Source of the DNA: Lysobacterales bacterium
Lineage (GTDB): Bacteria > Pseudomonadota > Gammaproteobacteria > Xanthomonadales > Ahniellaceae
NCBI GenBank assembly: GCA_016721845.1
Contig: JADKHK010000005.1
Coordinates: forward strand, 166,001 to 230,000
DNA length: 64,000 nt
Reading direction: 5' to 3'
A program made the position numbers and the translations under genes. Positions 51,621 through 59,424 of the stretch are shown piece by piece. A model generated the notes under the pieces. That model had not been told where the DNA came from. It ran no database searches and saw only the letters and a list, made by a program, of their open reading frames with translations. Numbering within the stretch: the first letter of the stretch is position 1; each line of letters opens with the position of its first letter.

Positions 51621-52793
51621 ATGCCGATGAGCACGTCCAACGAATCCGCGGTCGAGATGGTCCGCAGCGAGCAACCCTGTCTGAACTGCGGCGCGCCGAT
51701 GCTGGGCGAGTTTTGTTATGCATGCGGGCAGCCGAAGAAAGGCATGATCCGGCACCTGCCGGGGCTGATCGCGGACTTCTTCGACAGCGTGTTCAATCTC
51801 GACACGCGTACCTTGCGCACGCTGGGTCCCCTGTTGACCCGGCCGGGCTTTCTCAGCAACGAATACTTCGCCGGACGGCGCACGCGCTATGTCACGCCGC
51901 TGCGCCTGTACCTGTTCATGTCGGTTCTCGCGTTCCTGATGGTGTCGATGGTGACGCCGGTCCAGGAGGGTCGCGACAACGGTTTCCGCGTTTCCGTCGG
52001 CGACCCGCCGGCGCGCTCGGAAGCCGAGATCGCGGCCGGCGAACAGGCCGCGATCCGCGGTTTGCAGGAGGCGCGCGGCGTGCTTCCCGATGCTGCGGTC
52101 GACGAGTTGAGTCGCGAAATCACGGCCGAAGTCGCGGCCGAACGAGCGCGTGCGCGCGACGGGAAAGGCGGGGATGCCGCAGCCGTGCCCGAGGAAGATC
52201 TGGCGGTCACGCCGGACAATCCCAATCCCGGTCGGGTGTCGATTTTCGGCAGCAAGCCCTGGCATCCGGTCGACAACCCGGTGCATGTCGGCTGGCTCGG
52301 CGAGACCGGCAATGCCTGGCTCAATGATCGGGTCGGCATGCTGGTCGCGAATTCGATCGAGGCGAACAAGCATCCGGCCAAGTTCGTCGCGGCGATGTTC
52401 AGCGTCGCGCCGCAAGCCCTGCTGATGATCCTGCCGGTGTTCGCGTTGCTGCTGAAGATATTCTTCGTGTTCAAGCGGCGGCTGTACATGGAGCATCTGA
52501 TCGTGGCCCTGCACAGCCACAGCTTTCTCTGCCTGTCGATCTTGCTGCTGGTGCTGCTGAACCAGATCGCCGGATGGACGGCCGAATGGCCCGTGCTGCC
52601 CGGTCTGGTCGGACTGCTGATTTTCGTCGTGAGCTGCTGGATCCCGCTGTACCTGCTGGTGGCGCAGAAACGCATCTACGGACAGGGTTGGCCGATGACC
52701 CTGCTCAAGTATTTCTGCATCGGCATCGTCTACACCGTGCTGCTCTCGTTCGGGCTGATCCTCAATCTGCTCTGGGCGCTGGCGTCGCTTTGA
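51621..52793 (+). CDS. DUF3667 membrane protein with zinc-ribbon N-terminus
   Basis: The start at ATG 51621 gives 390 residues; ATG 51627 is close. A zinc-ribbon-like segment CLNCGAPMLGEFCYACGQ (about 20-37) is followed by FNLDTRTLRTLGPLLTRPGFLSNEYFAGRRTRYVTPLRLYLF, the signature of DUF3667. Several membrane helices follow, interrupted by a large hydrophilic region (about 120-245) rich in Ala/Glu/Arg. Function unknown; probably inner membrane. Confidence 0.87.
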   Translation: MPMSTSNESAVEMVRSEQPCLNCGAPMLGEFCYACGQPKKGMIRHLPGLIADFFDSVFNLDTRTLRTLGPLLTRPGFLSNEYFAGRRTRYVTPLRLYLFMSVLAFLMVSMVTPVQEGRDNGFRVSVGDPPARSEAEIAAGEQAAIRGLQEARGVLPDAAVDELSREITAEVAAERARARDGKGGDAAAVPEEDLAVTPDNPNPGRVSIFGSKPWHPVDNPVHVGWLGETGNAWLNDRVGMLVANSIEANKHPAKFVAAMFSVAPQALLMILPVFALLLKIFFVFKRRLYMEHLIVALHSHSFLCLSILLLVLLNQIAGWTAEWPVLPGLVGLLIFVVSCWIPLYLLVAQKRIYGQGWPMTLLKYFCIGIVYTVLLSFGLILNLLWALASL

Positions 52794-52849
52794 TCCTCCG
52801 CGATGTCCGCTGGCCGGTACTCGTTTGGCGCGTCGAACCCGCTTGAGGT

Positions 52850-52878
52850 TTGGTGATCCGGCCCCACTCCGGGATAAT
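52850..52878 (+). promoter_or_regulatory. Probable sigma-70 promoter of the rhodanese-secB-gpsA set
   Basis: TTGGTG (52850-52855) and GATAAT (52873-52878) are 17 bases apart, 14 bases before the rhodanese ATG. The -10 box matches the consensus at five of six positions. The short leader leaves little room for a Shine-Dalgarno sequence. Confidence 0.5.
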
Positions 52879-52892
52879 CGCCGGCCGTCGCG

Positions 52893-53342
52893 ATGGAGTA
52901 CCCCGTGTTTTTTGAACGTCTACCCGAATTCATCGGCAATCACTTCATCCTGGTCACCTTGTTCCTGCTGGTCGCGCTGATGCTCATTTCGACCGAGTTC
53001 TCGGCGCTGATGCGGCGTTACAAGGCGATCGCGCCGGCCGAACTCACCCGACTCGTCAACCGCGACAACGCGTTGCTGGTCGATGTGTCCGCGAACAACG
53101 AATTCGAAGCCGGCCATATCGCCGGTGCGAAGCATGTCGCGATGGCGCAGTTCGATCCCGAGCACAAGGATCTGGCGAAGGTGAAGGATCTGCCGGTCAT
53201 CGTCGTATGCCGCAGTGGCCAGACCTCGGCCAGCGCCGCCGCGAAGTTGTCGGCGGCCGGCTTCACCAAGGTGCACTGGCTCGATGGCGGCCTCGCCAGT
53301 TGGACCGGCGCCGACCTTCCCCTTGCCAAGGGCAAGGCCTAA
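52893..53342 (+). CDS. Membrane-anchored rhodanese-domain protein (YibN-like)
   Basis: This 149-residue protein has one N-terminal membrane helix (FILVTLFLLVALMLISTEF) and a single rhodanese domain (about 45-145) with the active loop Cys106-Arg-Ser-Gly-Gln-Thr and the terminal WLDGGLASW. E. coli yibN, of the same form, precedes grxC-secB-gpsA; here grxC is missing but the order is kept. It may transfer sulfur or aid membrane protein biogenesis. Confidence 0.9.
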   Translation: MEYPVFFERLPEFIGNHFILVTLFLLVALMLISTEFSALMRRYKAIAPAELTRLVNRDNALLVDVSANNEFEAGHIAGAKHVAMAQFDPEHKDLAKVKDLPVIVVCRSGQTSASAAAKLSAAGFTKVHWLDGGLASWTGADLPLAKGKA

Positions 53343-53441
53343 ACCCTTCATTCCGCTGTGAAACCTGCAGCGGCTCGCCTCGTCGGGCCGGCCGTGGAAT
53401 AATCCGCGCCCTTTTTTCCGACCTTTCAACCGGAGTCTGCA

Positions 53442-53933
53442 ATGACCGATACCGCACCCGTCGCCAATGGCGCCGCTGACCAGCCGCAAATGGCGCAGGT
53501 CGCCGTCCAGAAAATCTACGTGAAGGACTCCTCGTTCGAAGCCCCGAACGCCCCGATGATCTTTCAGGATCAGGGCCAGCCGAACATCCAGCTGAACCTC
53601 AATCAGAAGGTGCAGACGATTGGCGAGAACGTCTATGAAGTCGTGCTCACGGTCACCCTGACCTGCAAGATCAGCGACAAGACGGCTTACCTCGCGGAAG
53701 TCCAGCAGGCCGGCATCTTCGGCATGGTCGGCTTCGATCCGGCGACCCTGCACGGCATGCTCGGCACCTTCGCGCCGAACACGCTCTTCCCGTATGCGCG
53801 CCAGGCGATCTCGGCCCTCGTGCTTGACGGCGGCTTCCCGCCCTTCCTGCTGCAGCCGGTCAACTTCGACCAGATCTACGCCGAAAGCATGCGCCGTCGT
53901 GCGCAGGAACAGCAGGCCGCCGCAACGGCCTGA
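53442..53933 (+). CDS. secB: Protein-export chaperone SecB
   Basis: This 163-residue chaperone holds unfolded preproteins and passes them to SecA. IYVKDSSFEAPNAP near the start, YEVVLTVTLTC in the core and FDPATLHGMLGTFAPNTLFPYARQAISALVLDGGFPPFLLQPVNFDQIY towards the end are the SecB signature. A CGGAG lies before the ATG. A GC hairpin follows the stop, then gpsA. Confidence 0.97.
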   Translation: MTDTAPVANGAADQPQMAQVAVQKIYVKDSSFEAPNAPMIFQDQGQPNIQLNLNQKVQTIGENVYEVVLTVTLTCKISDKTAYLAEVQQAGIFGMVGFDPATLHGMLGTFAPNTLFPYARQAISALVLDGGFPPFLLQPVNFDQIYAESMRRRAQEQQAAATA

Positions 53934-53940
53934 GGCTGCG

Positions 53941-53962
53941 ACGCCCCGGTGCGCCGGGGCGT
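53941..53962 (+). other. GC-rich hairpin between secB and gpsA
   Basis: ACGCCCCGG (53941-53949), TGCG and CCGGGGCGT (53954-53962) form a perfect 9-bp stem just after secB. No T-run follows, so it may only reduce read-through or protect the secB message. Confidence 0.5.
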
Positions 53963-53981
53963 TCCGCGGGCGCATCCGGTC

Positions 53982-54998
53982 ATGCAGAACCTCTCCATCA
54001 GCGTGTTTGGCGCCGGCTCCTGGGGTACGGCGCTGGCCGCCGTGCTTGCCCGCCATGGCATCGACACCCTGCTTTGGGGGCGCGACGGCGCGGCCATCGA
54101 TGCAATGCGGTCGACGCGCCGCAACGCCCGATATCTCGGCGACATCGATCTGCCCGAATCGCTGAATTTCACCGCCTCGTTGAGCGAAGCCGCAGCGCGT
54201 CCGTTGTGGCTGATCGTTACGCCCAGCCACGCTTTCCGCGAATTGCTGGAAGAGCCCGTGCTCCGTGCCGCCCGGCCGGACGGCGTGGCATGGGCGACCA
54301 AGGGCTTCGAGCCGGGCTCCGGACGATTCCTGCACGAAGTCGCCGCGTCGCTGCTGTCGGTCGGCACGCCGCTCGCCGTCGTCACCGGTCCCTCGTTCGC
54401 CCGCGAGGTCGCGCTGGGCTTGCCGACCGCGGTGACGGTGCATTCCGATGATTCCGGATTTGCCGACCAGATCGCGTCCTGCCTGCATGGCCCGGCGTTT
54501 CGCGCCTACACCGGCAGCGACATGATCGGCGCCGAACTGGGCGGTGCGATGAAAAATGTGCTGGCCGTCGCGACCGGTGTCGCCGACGGCATGCAGCTCG
54601 GCCTGAATGCCCGAGCCGGCATGATCACGCGCGGCTTGAACGAGATGCTGCGCGTCTGCGTCGCGATCGGCGGCAAGCCCGAAACCCTCATGGGGCTCGC
54701 CGGGGTCGGCGATCTGGTGCTGACCTGCACCGGCGACCTGTCACGCAATCGACGACTCGGCCTGGCGCTCGGCCGCGGCGTCGGCCTGCAGCAGGCGGTG
54801 CGCGAGATCGGCCAGGTGGTCGAATCGGTGCAGACGGTGAATGAGGTGATGCGCATCGCGCGCCGGCACCGCATCGAACTGCCGATCACCGAGCAGGTGC
54901 AACGCGTGCTGGCCGAGGAAATCACGCCGCACGAAGGCCTGAAGTGCCTGCTGGCACGCGAGCAGAAGCCGGAGTATCCGGACTACCTGTTCCGCTGA
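53982..54998 (+). CDS. gpsA: Glycerol-3-phosphate dehydrogenase (NAD(P)+)
   Basis: This cytoplasmic enzyme makes sn-glycerol 3-phosphate for phospholipids. The 338-residue protein (E. coli 339) has the Rossmann loop FGAGSWGTALA at about 7-17, GPSFAREVALGLPTAVTV, the catalytic Lys region GAMKNVLAVATGVADGM, and GLAGVGDLVLTCTGDLSRNRRLG, all family markers. ATG 53982 is used; the upstream in-frame start at 53949 runs through the hairpin. Confidence 0.96.
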   Translation: MQNLSISVFGAGSWGTALAAVLARHGIDTLLWGRDGAAIDAMRSTRRNARYLGDIDLPESLNFTASLSEAAARPLWLIVTPSHAFRELLEEPVLRAARPDGVAWATKGFEPGSGRFLHEVAASLLSVGTPLAVVTGPSFAREVALGLPTAVTVHSDDSGFADQIASCLHGPAFRAYTGSDMIGAELGGAMKNVLAVATGVADGMQLGLNARAGMITRGLNEMLRVCVAIGGKPETLMGLAGVGDLVLTCTGDLSRNRRLGLALGRGVGLQQAVREIGQVVESVQTVNEVMRIARRHRIELPITEQVQRVLAEEITPHEGLKCLLAREQKPEYPDYLFR

Positions 54999-55004
54999 GT
55001 CCCG

Positions 55005-55036
55005 CAAAACGAAAGCCCGGTCGCGAGACCGGGCTT
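55005..55036 (-). terminator. Rho-independent terminator of the outer-membrane protein gene
   Basis: AAGCCCGGTC / GACCGGGCTT is a perfect 10-bp stem with a four-base loop. On the reverse strand it is followed by TCGTTTTGC, so it acts for the gene at 55062. It may also act weakly for gpsA on the other strand. Confidence 0.8.
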
Positions 55037-55061
55037 CGGAATTGCAGTGTCGCGCGAGCGA

Positions 55062-55613
55062 TCAGAAGCTGATGCGCGGGCCGACGAACAGTTCGTTGCC
55101 GTCGTTGCTGAGATTCAGCGTGCCGACGATGCCCCACTCGCCGAACTTGTACTGGCCGTAAAGTTCCACGCCGGTGCTGCTGTCGTCTTCGAGGTCGATG
55201 TACTTCAGCGAGGCGCCGGCTTCGAAGTGCTTGGTGAAGGCGTTGCGCACGCCGGCTTCCAGGCCCCAGCCATTGCCGTCGACGATATCGGCGTCGACCT
55301 TTTCATAGGACACGCGGCCGAAGAAGTCGGCCGAATCGCTGATGCCCATGTTGTAGCCGAAGCCGGCGTTCCAGCCGTCGACGTTGTAACTGGTATTGAG
55401 CACGTTGACGTCGTACGAGCGGTAGTTGCCGAACACGTGCCAGTTCTCGGTCAGCGCACCGGCGCCGCCGAAGCCGAAGCCGTTCTCGGCATCGCTGCCG
55501 TCCGGATCGATGCGCGTCGCACCCGCCTGCAGGTAGGAGTAGCTGAGATCGCCGGCATTGGCCGCGAACGGCAGGGCGAGGACGAGGGCAAACGCGATTT
55601 TCTTCAAGTTCAT
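55062..55613 (-). CDS. Small outer-membrane beta-barrel protein
   Basis: The ATG complementary to 55611-55613 has GGAG six bases before, giving 183 residues with a signal peptide (KKIAFALVLALPFAANA). The mature protein has alternating beta-strands (LSYSYLQAGATRID, WHVFGNYRSYDVN, GWNAGFGYNMG, FFGRVSYEKVDAD, GVELYGQYKFGEWGIVGTLNL) and ends with a terminal Phe (GPRISF), the recognition mark of the Bam machinery. It is probably an eight-stranded barrel of unknown role. Confidence 0.85.
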   Translation of the reverse strand: MNLKKIAFALVLALPFAANAGDLSYSYLQAGATRIDPDGSDAENGFGFGGAGALTENWHVFGNYRSYDVNVLNTSYNVDGWNAGFGYNMGISDSADFFGRVSYEKVDADIVDGNGWGLEAGVRNAFTKHFEAGASLKYIDLEDDSSTGVELYGQYKFGEWGIVGTLNLSNDGNELFVGPRISF

Positions 55614-55701
55614 GTGGATCTCCATGGGTGTGTCCCACTATTCGGTGGGCGGGGCGAAGGGTGCTGTCTTGCTCATGTACGCAGTCTGAGCGGCATCCGT
55701 A

Positions 55702-56187
55702 TCAGGCAGGGAGGGATTCATTCAGCGCGGCGCCAGCAAAGCCACTCTGGCGCCACGCCTCGTAGACCATGACCGCAACGGCATTCGAGAGGTTCAGGCT
55801 GCGGTTTCCGGGTTGCATCGGCAGCCGCAGGCGCGCGGATTCGGGAAGGGCATCGATGACGGTATCGGGCAGGCCACGGGTTTCGCAGCCGAACACGAAG
55901 GCGTCGCCTGGCGCGAATGCCACATCGGCATAACAGCGGCGACCGCGCGTCGAGAGCGCGAAGACCCGCGGCGGATTCACGTCGCCCAGAAAGGCGGCGA
56001 AATCGTCATGGACCTGGACCCGCGCAAATTCGTGATAGTCGAGGCCGGCGCGGCGCAGCTTGGCGTGGTCGAGGTCAAAGCCGAGTGGGCGGATCAGGTG
56101 CAGTCGGGCGCCGGAATTCGCGCACAGGCGGATGACATTGCCGGTGTTCGGCGGAATCTCGGGATTGAACAACACGACATGCCACAT
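55702..56187 (-). CDS. trmL: tRNA (cytidine(34)-2'-O)-methyltransferase
   Basis: This 161-residue SPOUT methyltransferase modifies the wobble base of tRNA-Leu. It starts MWHVVLFNPEIPPNTGNVIRLC and has FVFGCETRGLPD and LPMQPGNRSLNLSNAVAVMVYEAWRQ, which hold the knotted AdoMet site (SPOUT motifs 2 and 3). Length matches E. coli TrmL (157). Confidence 0.96.
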   Translation of the reverse strand: MWHVVLFNPEIPPNTGNVIRLCANSGARLHLIRPLGFDLDHAKLRRAGLDYHEFARVQVHDDFAAFLGDVNPPRVFALSTRGRRCYADVAFAPGDAFVFGCETRGLPDTVIDALPESARLRLPMQPGNRSLNLSNAVAVMVYEAWRQSGFAGAALNESLPA

Positions 56188-56217
56188 CGCCGCGAGATGG
56201 AGGCGTGAATGCCCGAC

Positions 56218-56448
56218 TCAAGACGGGCGTGCGCGTCGCAACACGATCACCGCCGGCAACTGGTCGCGCCAGGCGCGTCGCGTCGCCGCGGGTGCGGTGT
56301 CGGCGGTCTCGGCCAGCGGCAGCACGATCACCTCGGTGACCGGGCCGATCGACTGCAGGGGTTCGGCGGTTGCCGCCAGGGCGAGACCCAGCACCGCGAA
56401 GGCGGCGGCCGCCACCGGAATGCGCTTGAACGGATGAACTCGGGACAT
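56218..56448 (-). CDS. Small secreted protein, unknown
   Basis: The ATG complementary to 56446-56448 has GGAG six bases upstream and gives 76 residues. A signal-type segment (RIPVAAAAFAVLGLALAATAEP) is followed by about 45 residues with VTEVIVLPLAETADTAPAATRRAWRDQLPAVIVLRRA. No family recognised. Earlier in-frame ATGs at 56460, 56454 and 56511 exist but fit the ribosome binding site less well. Confidence 0.6.
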   Translation of the reverse strand: MSRVHPFKRIPVAAAAFAVLGLALAATAEPLQSIGPVTEVIVLPLAETADTAPAATRRAWRDQLPAVIVLRRARPS

Positions 56449-56511
56449 TGCCATCTCCATGATCGTCGTATGCCGGATTGACGCAGTTCCCGTGCCAATC
56501 GTGTCATCCAT

Positions 56512-56523
56512 TCAATCGATTGA
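56512..56523. promoter_or_regulatory. Perfect 12-bp palindrome upstream of the small secreted protein
   Basis: TCAATCGATTGA is its own reverse complement, in a locally AT-rich stretch 64 bases before the start of the gene at 56448. On the reverse strand a TTGAAA (-35-like) lies just before it. It is a candidate operator. Confidence 0.35.
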
Positions 56524-56616
56524 TTTCAAATGATTTATGACGGCAGGTCGGTGTTGGTTCGATGTCCGGACCGCGCTGCTGTCCGGACCCGGACAGCAGC
56601 GCGGACACCGCTGCGG

Positions 56617-57147
56617 TCATTGCGCAGCAGGCTCCTCGACGTGCTTGCGCACGATCACCACCTTGCGCTCGCCGGTCCCGTCGCCCGGCGAGTCGGCCAG
56701 GGCTTCCGGATCGGCGTCAATCAATGCGTCGATTTCGGCATCGTCGATGGTCGCGTCGCCATTGCGACGCAGCACCACGACCCTGGTCTCGCTGGCGGGC
56801 TCGCCATGGCGCTCGATGCGCACCTGTTTCTCGACGTTGGCCTCGATACCGGCGTGGTGGTCGCCGGCCTCCGGCAGCGCGACCTGGATGGTCTTGTCGG
56901 CCATCTCGATGCGAAGCCCGTCCTCGCTGCGCGTGACGAGGACCGGCGTGCCGGCATCGGTCTCGTAGCCGCGTGCTTCGCCGACCGCGAGCGCACCGTC
57001 AAAGCGCAGTGACTCGACCGCGCCATCGGGATTCTTCAGCTTCAGTACGGTTGTCATGGCCGGTGTGGGGGTGGCGTCGGTAGCGAACAGGGGGCCGGCC
57101 GCGATCAGGGCGAGAACGGCGAGCAGAGGTCGCGGAAACGTGTGCAT
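56617..57147 (-). CDS. Secreted hypothetical protein, acidic
   Basis: The ATG complementary to 57145-57147 follows AAGGAG and gives 176 residues with a signal peptide (LLAVLALIAAGPLFA). The mature protein has KLKNPDGAVESLRFDGALAVGEARGYETDAGTPVLVTRSEDGLRIEMADKTIQVALPEAG and an acidic C-terminal part with DATIDDAEIDALIDADPEAL. No known domain recognised. It resembles the 56448 neighbour only in being small and secreted. Divergent from the IspD-like gene. Confidence 0.65.
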   Translation of the reverse strand: MHTFPRPLLAVLALIAAGPLFATDATPTPAMTTVLKLKNPDGAVESLRFDGALAVGEARGYETDAGTPVLVTRSEDGLRIEMADKTIQVALPEAGDHHAGIEANVEKQVRIERHGEPASETRVVVLRRNGDATIDDAEIDALIDADPEALADSPGDGTGERKVVIVRKHVEEPAAQ

Positions 57148-57335
57148 GAAGAACTCCTTGCGGGATCGGGATGGGCCGCGCTGCGGCAGATCGGGCAGCG
57201 TCAGCCGCCTCGTCTTCCATGGATGCACGGACACGCAAAAGCGTCGCGCGTCCTGTTGCCATCGTTTGCGATAACGCGCCTGCGCCCGGACTAATCTCGG
57301 AGCGGCGCGGCGAGCGCAATGCCGGAGTCGGTGCC

Positions 57336-58016
57336 ATGGCGATCAAGGCGAAACGTACGCAGGCCAAGGTCAGCGCGATCATCGACGCGCGCAGCCGAAT
57401 GCCGGATGGCACCCTGATCGCCAGCCTCAAGCTTGGCCGTGAGCATCTGCTGGATCGGCAGCTTCGGTTGATGCCGACCGAGGTGGACGAGTGCTGCATC
57501 GTGGGTGCAGACGATCTGGCCGTGGGCGATCGATTCGAGCCGGCCAGTCTGCACCGGGTATCCGACAGCGACGGAATGAGTGCATTGTCGTCCGCGCTGG
57601 AAGTCTGCCGGGGCGCCACCATCTTGCTGTTCAGCGCTGCACAACCCTTCCCGGACGTCGGCGACAGTCACCGTGTGCTGGCTGCATTGCGCAAGCGACC
57701 AGCAGCGGGCGTGTTTCAGAGCGGCCGCATGAGCCTGGCCCGTGCACAGGGCGAAACCGTGCTGTCGGCCACACCGTCCGATCACTACTGGACCACGCAA
57801 TGGCCGCTTGGCTTCGAACGCGCCTTGCTGACCGAAGTCCTCGCCGCCGCCGAGCACACGGCGGGTGCCGACGGCATGACGGTCTGCGAACTCACCTTGC
57901 GGCTCGGTCATGCCATCGGGCTGATCGAGGGCAGGCGCAGCGGCTTCCTGATTCGTGACGTCTACGACTGGATGCTGGCGCAGGCGCTCGCGGCGCAGAC
58001 CCGCGCCGCAGCCTGA
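57336..58016 (+). CDS. IspD-like nucleotidyltransferase, degenerate
   Basis: From ATG 57336 this is 226 residues (E. coli IspD 236). The segment order follows IspD/2-C-methylerythritol-phosphate cytidylyltransferase. VSAIIDARSRM stands where IspD has its Gly-rich loop, LLDRQLRLM follows, HRVSDSDGMSALSSALEV stands for the Q-E-S-V-xx-AL segment, and LFSAAQPFPD for the HDAARPF segment. Near the end ADGMTVCELTLRLGHAIGLIEG matches the TDD...G...LVEG part. The catalytic Gly-rich loop, the PK-Q motif and the final KIT segment are not kept, so activity is doubtful. Genuine ispD is expected elsewhere in the genome. Confidence 0.55.
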   Translation: MAIKAKRTQAKVSAIIDARSRMPDGTLIASLKLGREHLLDRQLRLMPTEVDECCIVGADDLAVGDRFEPASLHRVSDSDGMSALSSALEVCRGATILLFSAAQPFPDVGDSHRVLAALRKRPAAGVFQSGRMSLARAQGETVLSATPSDHYWTTQWPLGFERALLTEVLAAAEHTAGADGMTVCELTLRLGHAIGLIEGRRSGFLIRDVYDWMLAQALAAQTRAAA

Positions 58017-58017
58017 A

Positions 58018-58653
58018 TCACTGCGCTGGCGTGTTGGCGTTCCGCGCCGAGAGTTCGTGCCAGCGAAGCTGCTTGGCTTCATAGTCCTTGCGCACCGATT
58101 CCTTGGTGCTTTCGCGTTCGATCAGCGACTTCTGTTGCGCTTCGATCTGGGCGCGGACGTGCGCGATCGAGTCATTGACGGCTTGCGGCACCGGCTTCTT
58201 GCTGCGCTCGAAATCGGCGGCGTGGGCGAGCAGGTCGGAAAGATTCTTCTCCTGGCTGGCCATGGTCAACTTGGCGGTGGCCATGTTCGAATCGATCACA
58301 CCGAGCTCCTGGTCGCGCGCCCGGATCAGGTCGTCCACGGTGGTGTAGGACAGCATCAACGCCCGGTCGGCCTGCGCCTGCGCCTCGGCGATCTTGCGTG
58401 CTTCCTCGTCCTTGATCTTCTGCGCGGCTTCGGCGGCCAGTTCTTCCTGCGTCTTCGCGCGCGCCACTTCCTTCACCGTGATGCCCGACTGGTTCATCTC
58501 CTTGTGCGCGAGCTTGGCCGCTTCCGGCGGCACCTTGTCGCTGAAATGGACATTGCCCTTCTCGTCGACCCATTTGTACAGCTTGCCCGCCGACGCCGGC
58601 GCGGCAATCGCCAGACCGAGCACTAGGAGCGGCACCCAAACCGATACACGCAT
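58018..58653 (-). CDS. DUF4124 periplasmic protein with coiled coil
   Basis: This 211-residue protein has a signal peptide (VSVWVPLLVLGLAIAAPASA), a DUF4124 domain (about 22-60, GKLYKWVDEKGNVHFSDKVPPEAA) and a long Ala/Glu/Lys/Gln coiled coil (about 65-200). DUF4124 proteins are periplasmic and of unknown function. It converges with the IspD-like gene with one base between, and it follows pyrE on the same strand by 20 bases. Confidence 0.88.
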   Translation of the reverse strand: MRVSVWVPLLVLGLAIAAPASAGKLYKWVDEKGNVHFSDKVPPEAAKLAHKEMNQSGITVKEVARAKTQEELAAEAAQKIKDEEARKIAEAQAQADRALMLSYTTVDDLIRARDQELGVIDSNMATAKLTMASQEKNLSDLLAHAADFERSKKPVPQAVNDSIAHVRAQIEAQQKSLIERESTKESVRKDYEAKQLRWHELSARNANTPAQ

Positions 58654-58673
58654 GATCGACTCCGAAAGCGGCT

Positions 58674-59321
58674 TCAGGCCGCGACACCATACCGATTACG
58701 ATAGTCCAAAAGGGCCGCGCGGTGCTGAATCAGTTCGGAATTCCCTTCCGTGAATTGCAACAGTTCCGTGAGGCCGGCGATGGCGACGACCGGCAGGCCG
58801 AATTCGGCGCGGACCTCGTCGACCGCCGAACGCTCTCCCTGGCCGCGCTCCTGGCGATCGAGCGCGATCAGCACGCCGGCCGGCTCGGCGCCCTGGGCGC
58901 GAATCAACTCGATCGCCTCGCGTACCGCGGTGCCGGCGGTGATCACGTCATCGACGATCAGCACCCTGCCGGCGAGCGGTGCGCCGATGATCGCGCCACC
59001 CTCGCCATGCGATTTGGCTTCCTTGCGATTGAAGGCCAGCGGCACGTTGCGGTGGTGGTGATCCGCGAGCGCGATCGCGACGGTCGTCGCCAGCGCGATG
59101 CCCTTGTAGGCCGGGCCGAACAGCATGTCGAAGCCGAGCCCGCTGGCGGTCAGCGTCGTCGCATAGGCACGACCGAGTGCGGAAATTGCAGCGCCGTCGT
59201 TGAACAGTCCGGCATTGAAGAAATAGGGGCTGACACGCCCCGACTTCAGGACGAACTCGCCGAAGCGCAGGACGTGATGATGCAAGGCGAGCTGCAGGAA
59301 TTCACGTTGATGATCAAGCAT
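58674..59321 (-). CDS. pyrE: Orotate phosphoribosyltransferase
   Basis: This pyrimidine-synthesis enzyme joins orotate and PRPP to OMP. The 215-residue protein (E. coli 213) has the PRPP motif VLIVDDVITAGTA near 121-133, LFGPAYKGIALA and FNRKEAKSHGEGG, which are the flexible loop and substrate residues. Divergent from the exonuclease III gene across the gap 59322-59424, as pyrE and crc are neighbours in Pseudomonas. Confidence 0.97.
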   Translation of the reverse strand: MLDHQREFLQLALHHHVLRFGEFVLKSGRVSPYFFNAGLFNDGAAISALGRAYATTLTASGLGFDMLFGPAYKGIALATTVAIALADHHHRNVPLAFNRKEAKSHGEGGAIIGAPLAGRVLIVDDVITAGTAVREAIELIRAQGAEPAGVLIALDRQERGQGERSAVDEVRAEFGLPVVAIAGLTELLQFTEGNSELIQHRAALLDYRNRYGVAA

Positions 59322-59424
59322 GTCCGACTCCGGTCAGCGAGGCGCGCAGTCTAGCGATGCCCGCACTCGGCAGGATGCGTCGCATCGGTTATGGTGCGGG
59401 CCGATTCGGGACAGGTGCAGGCCC

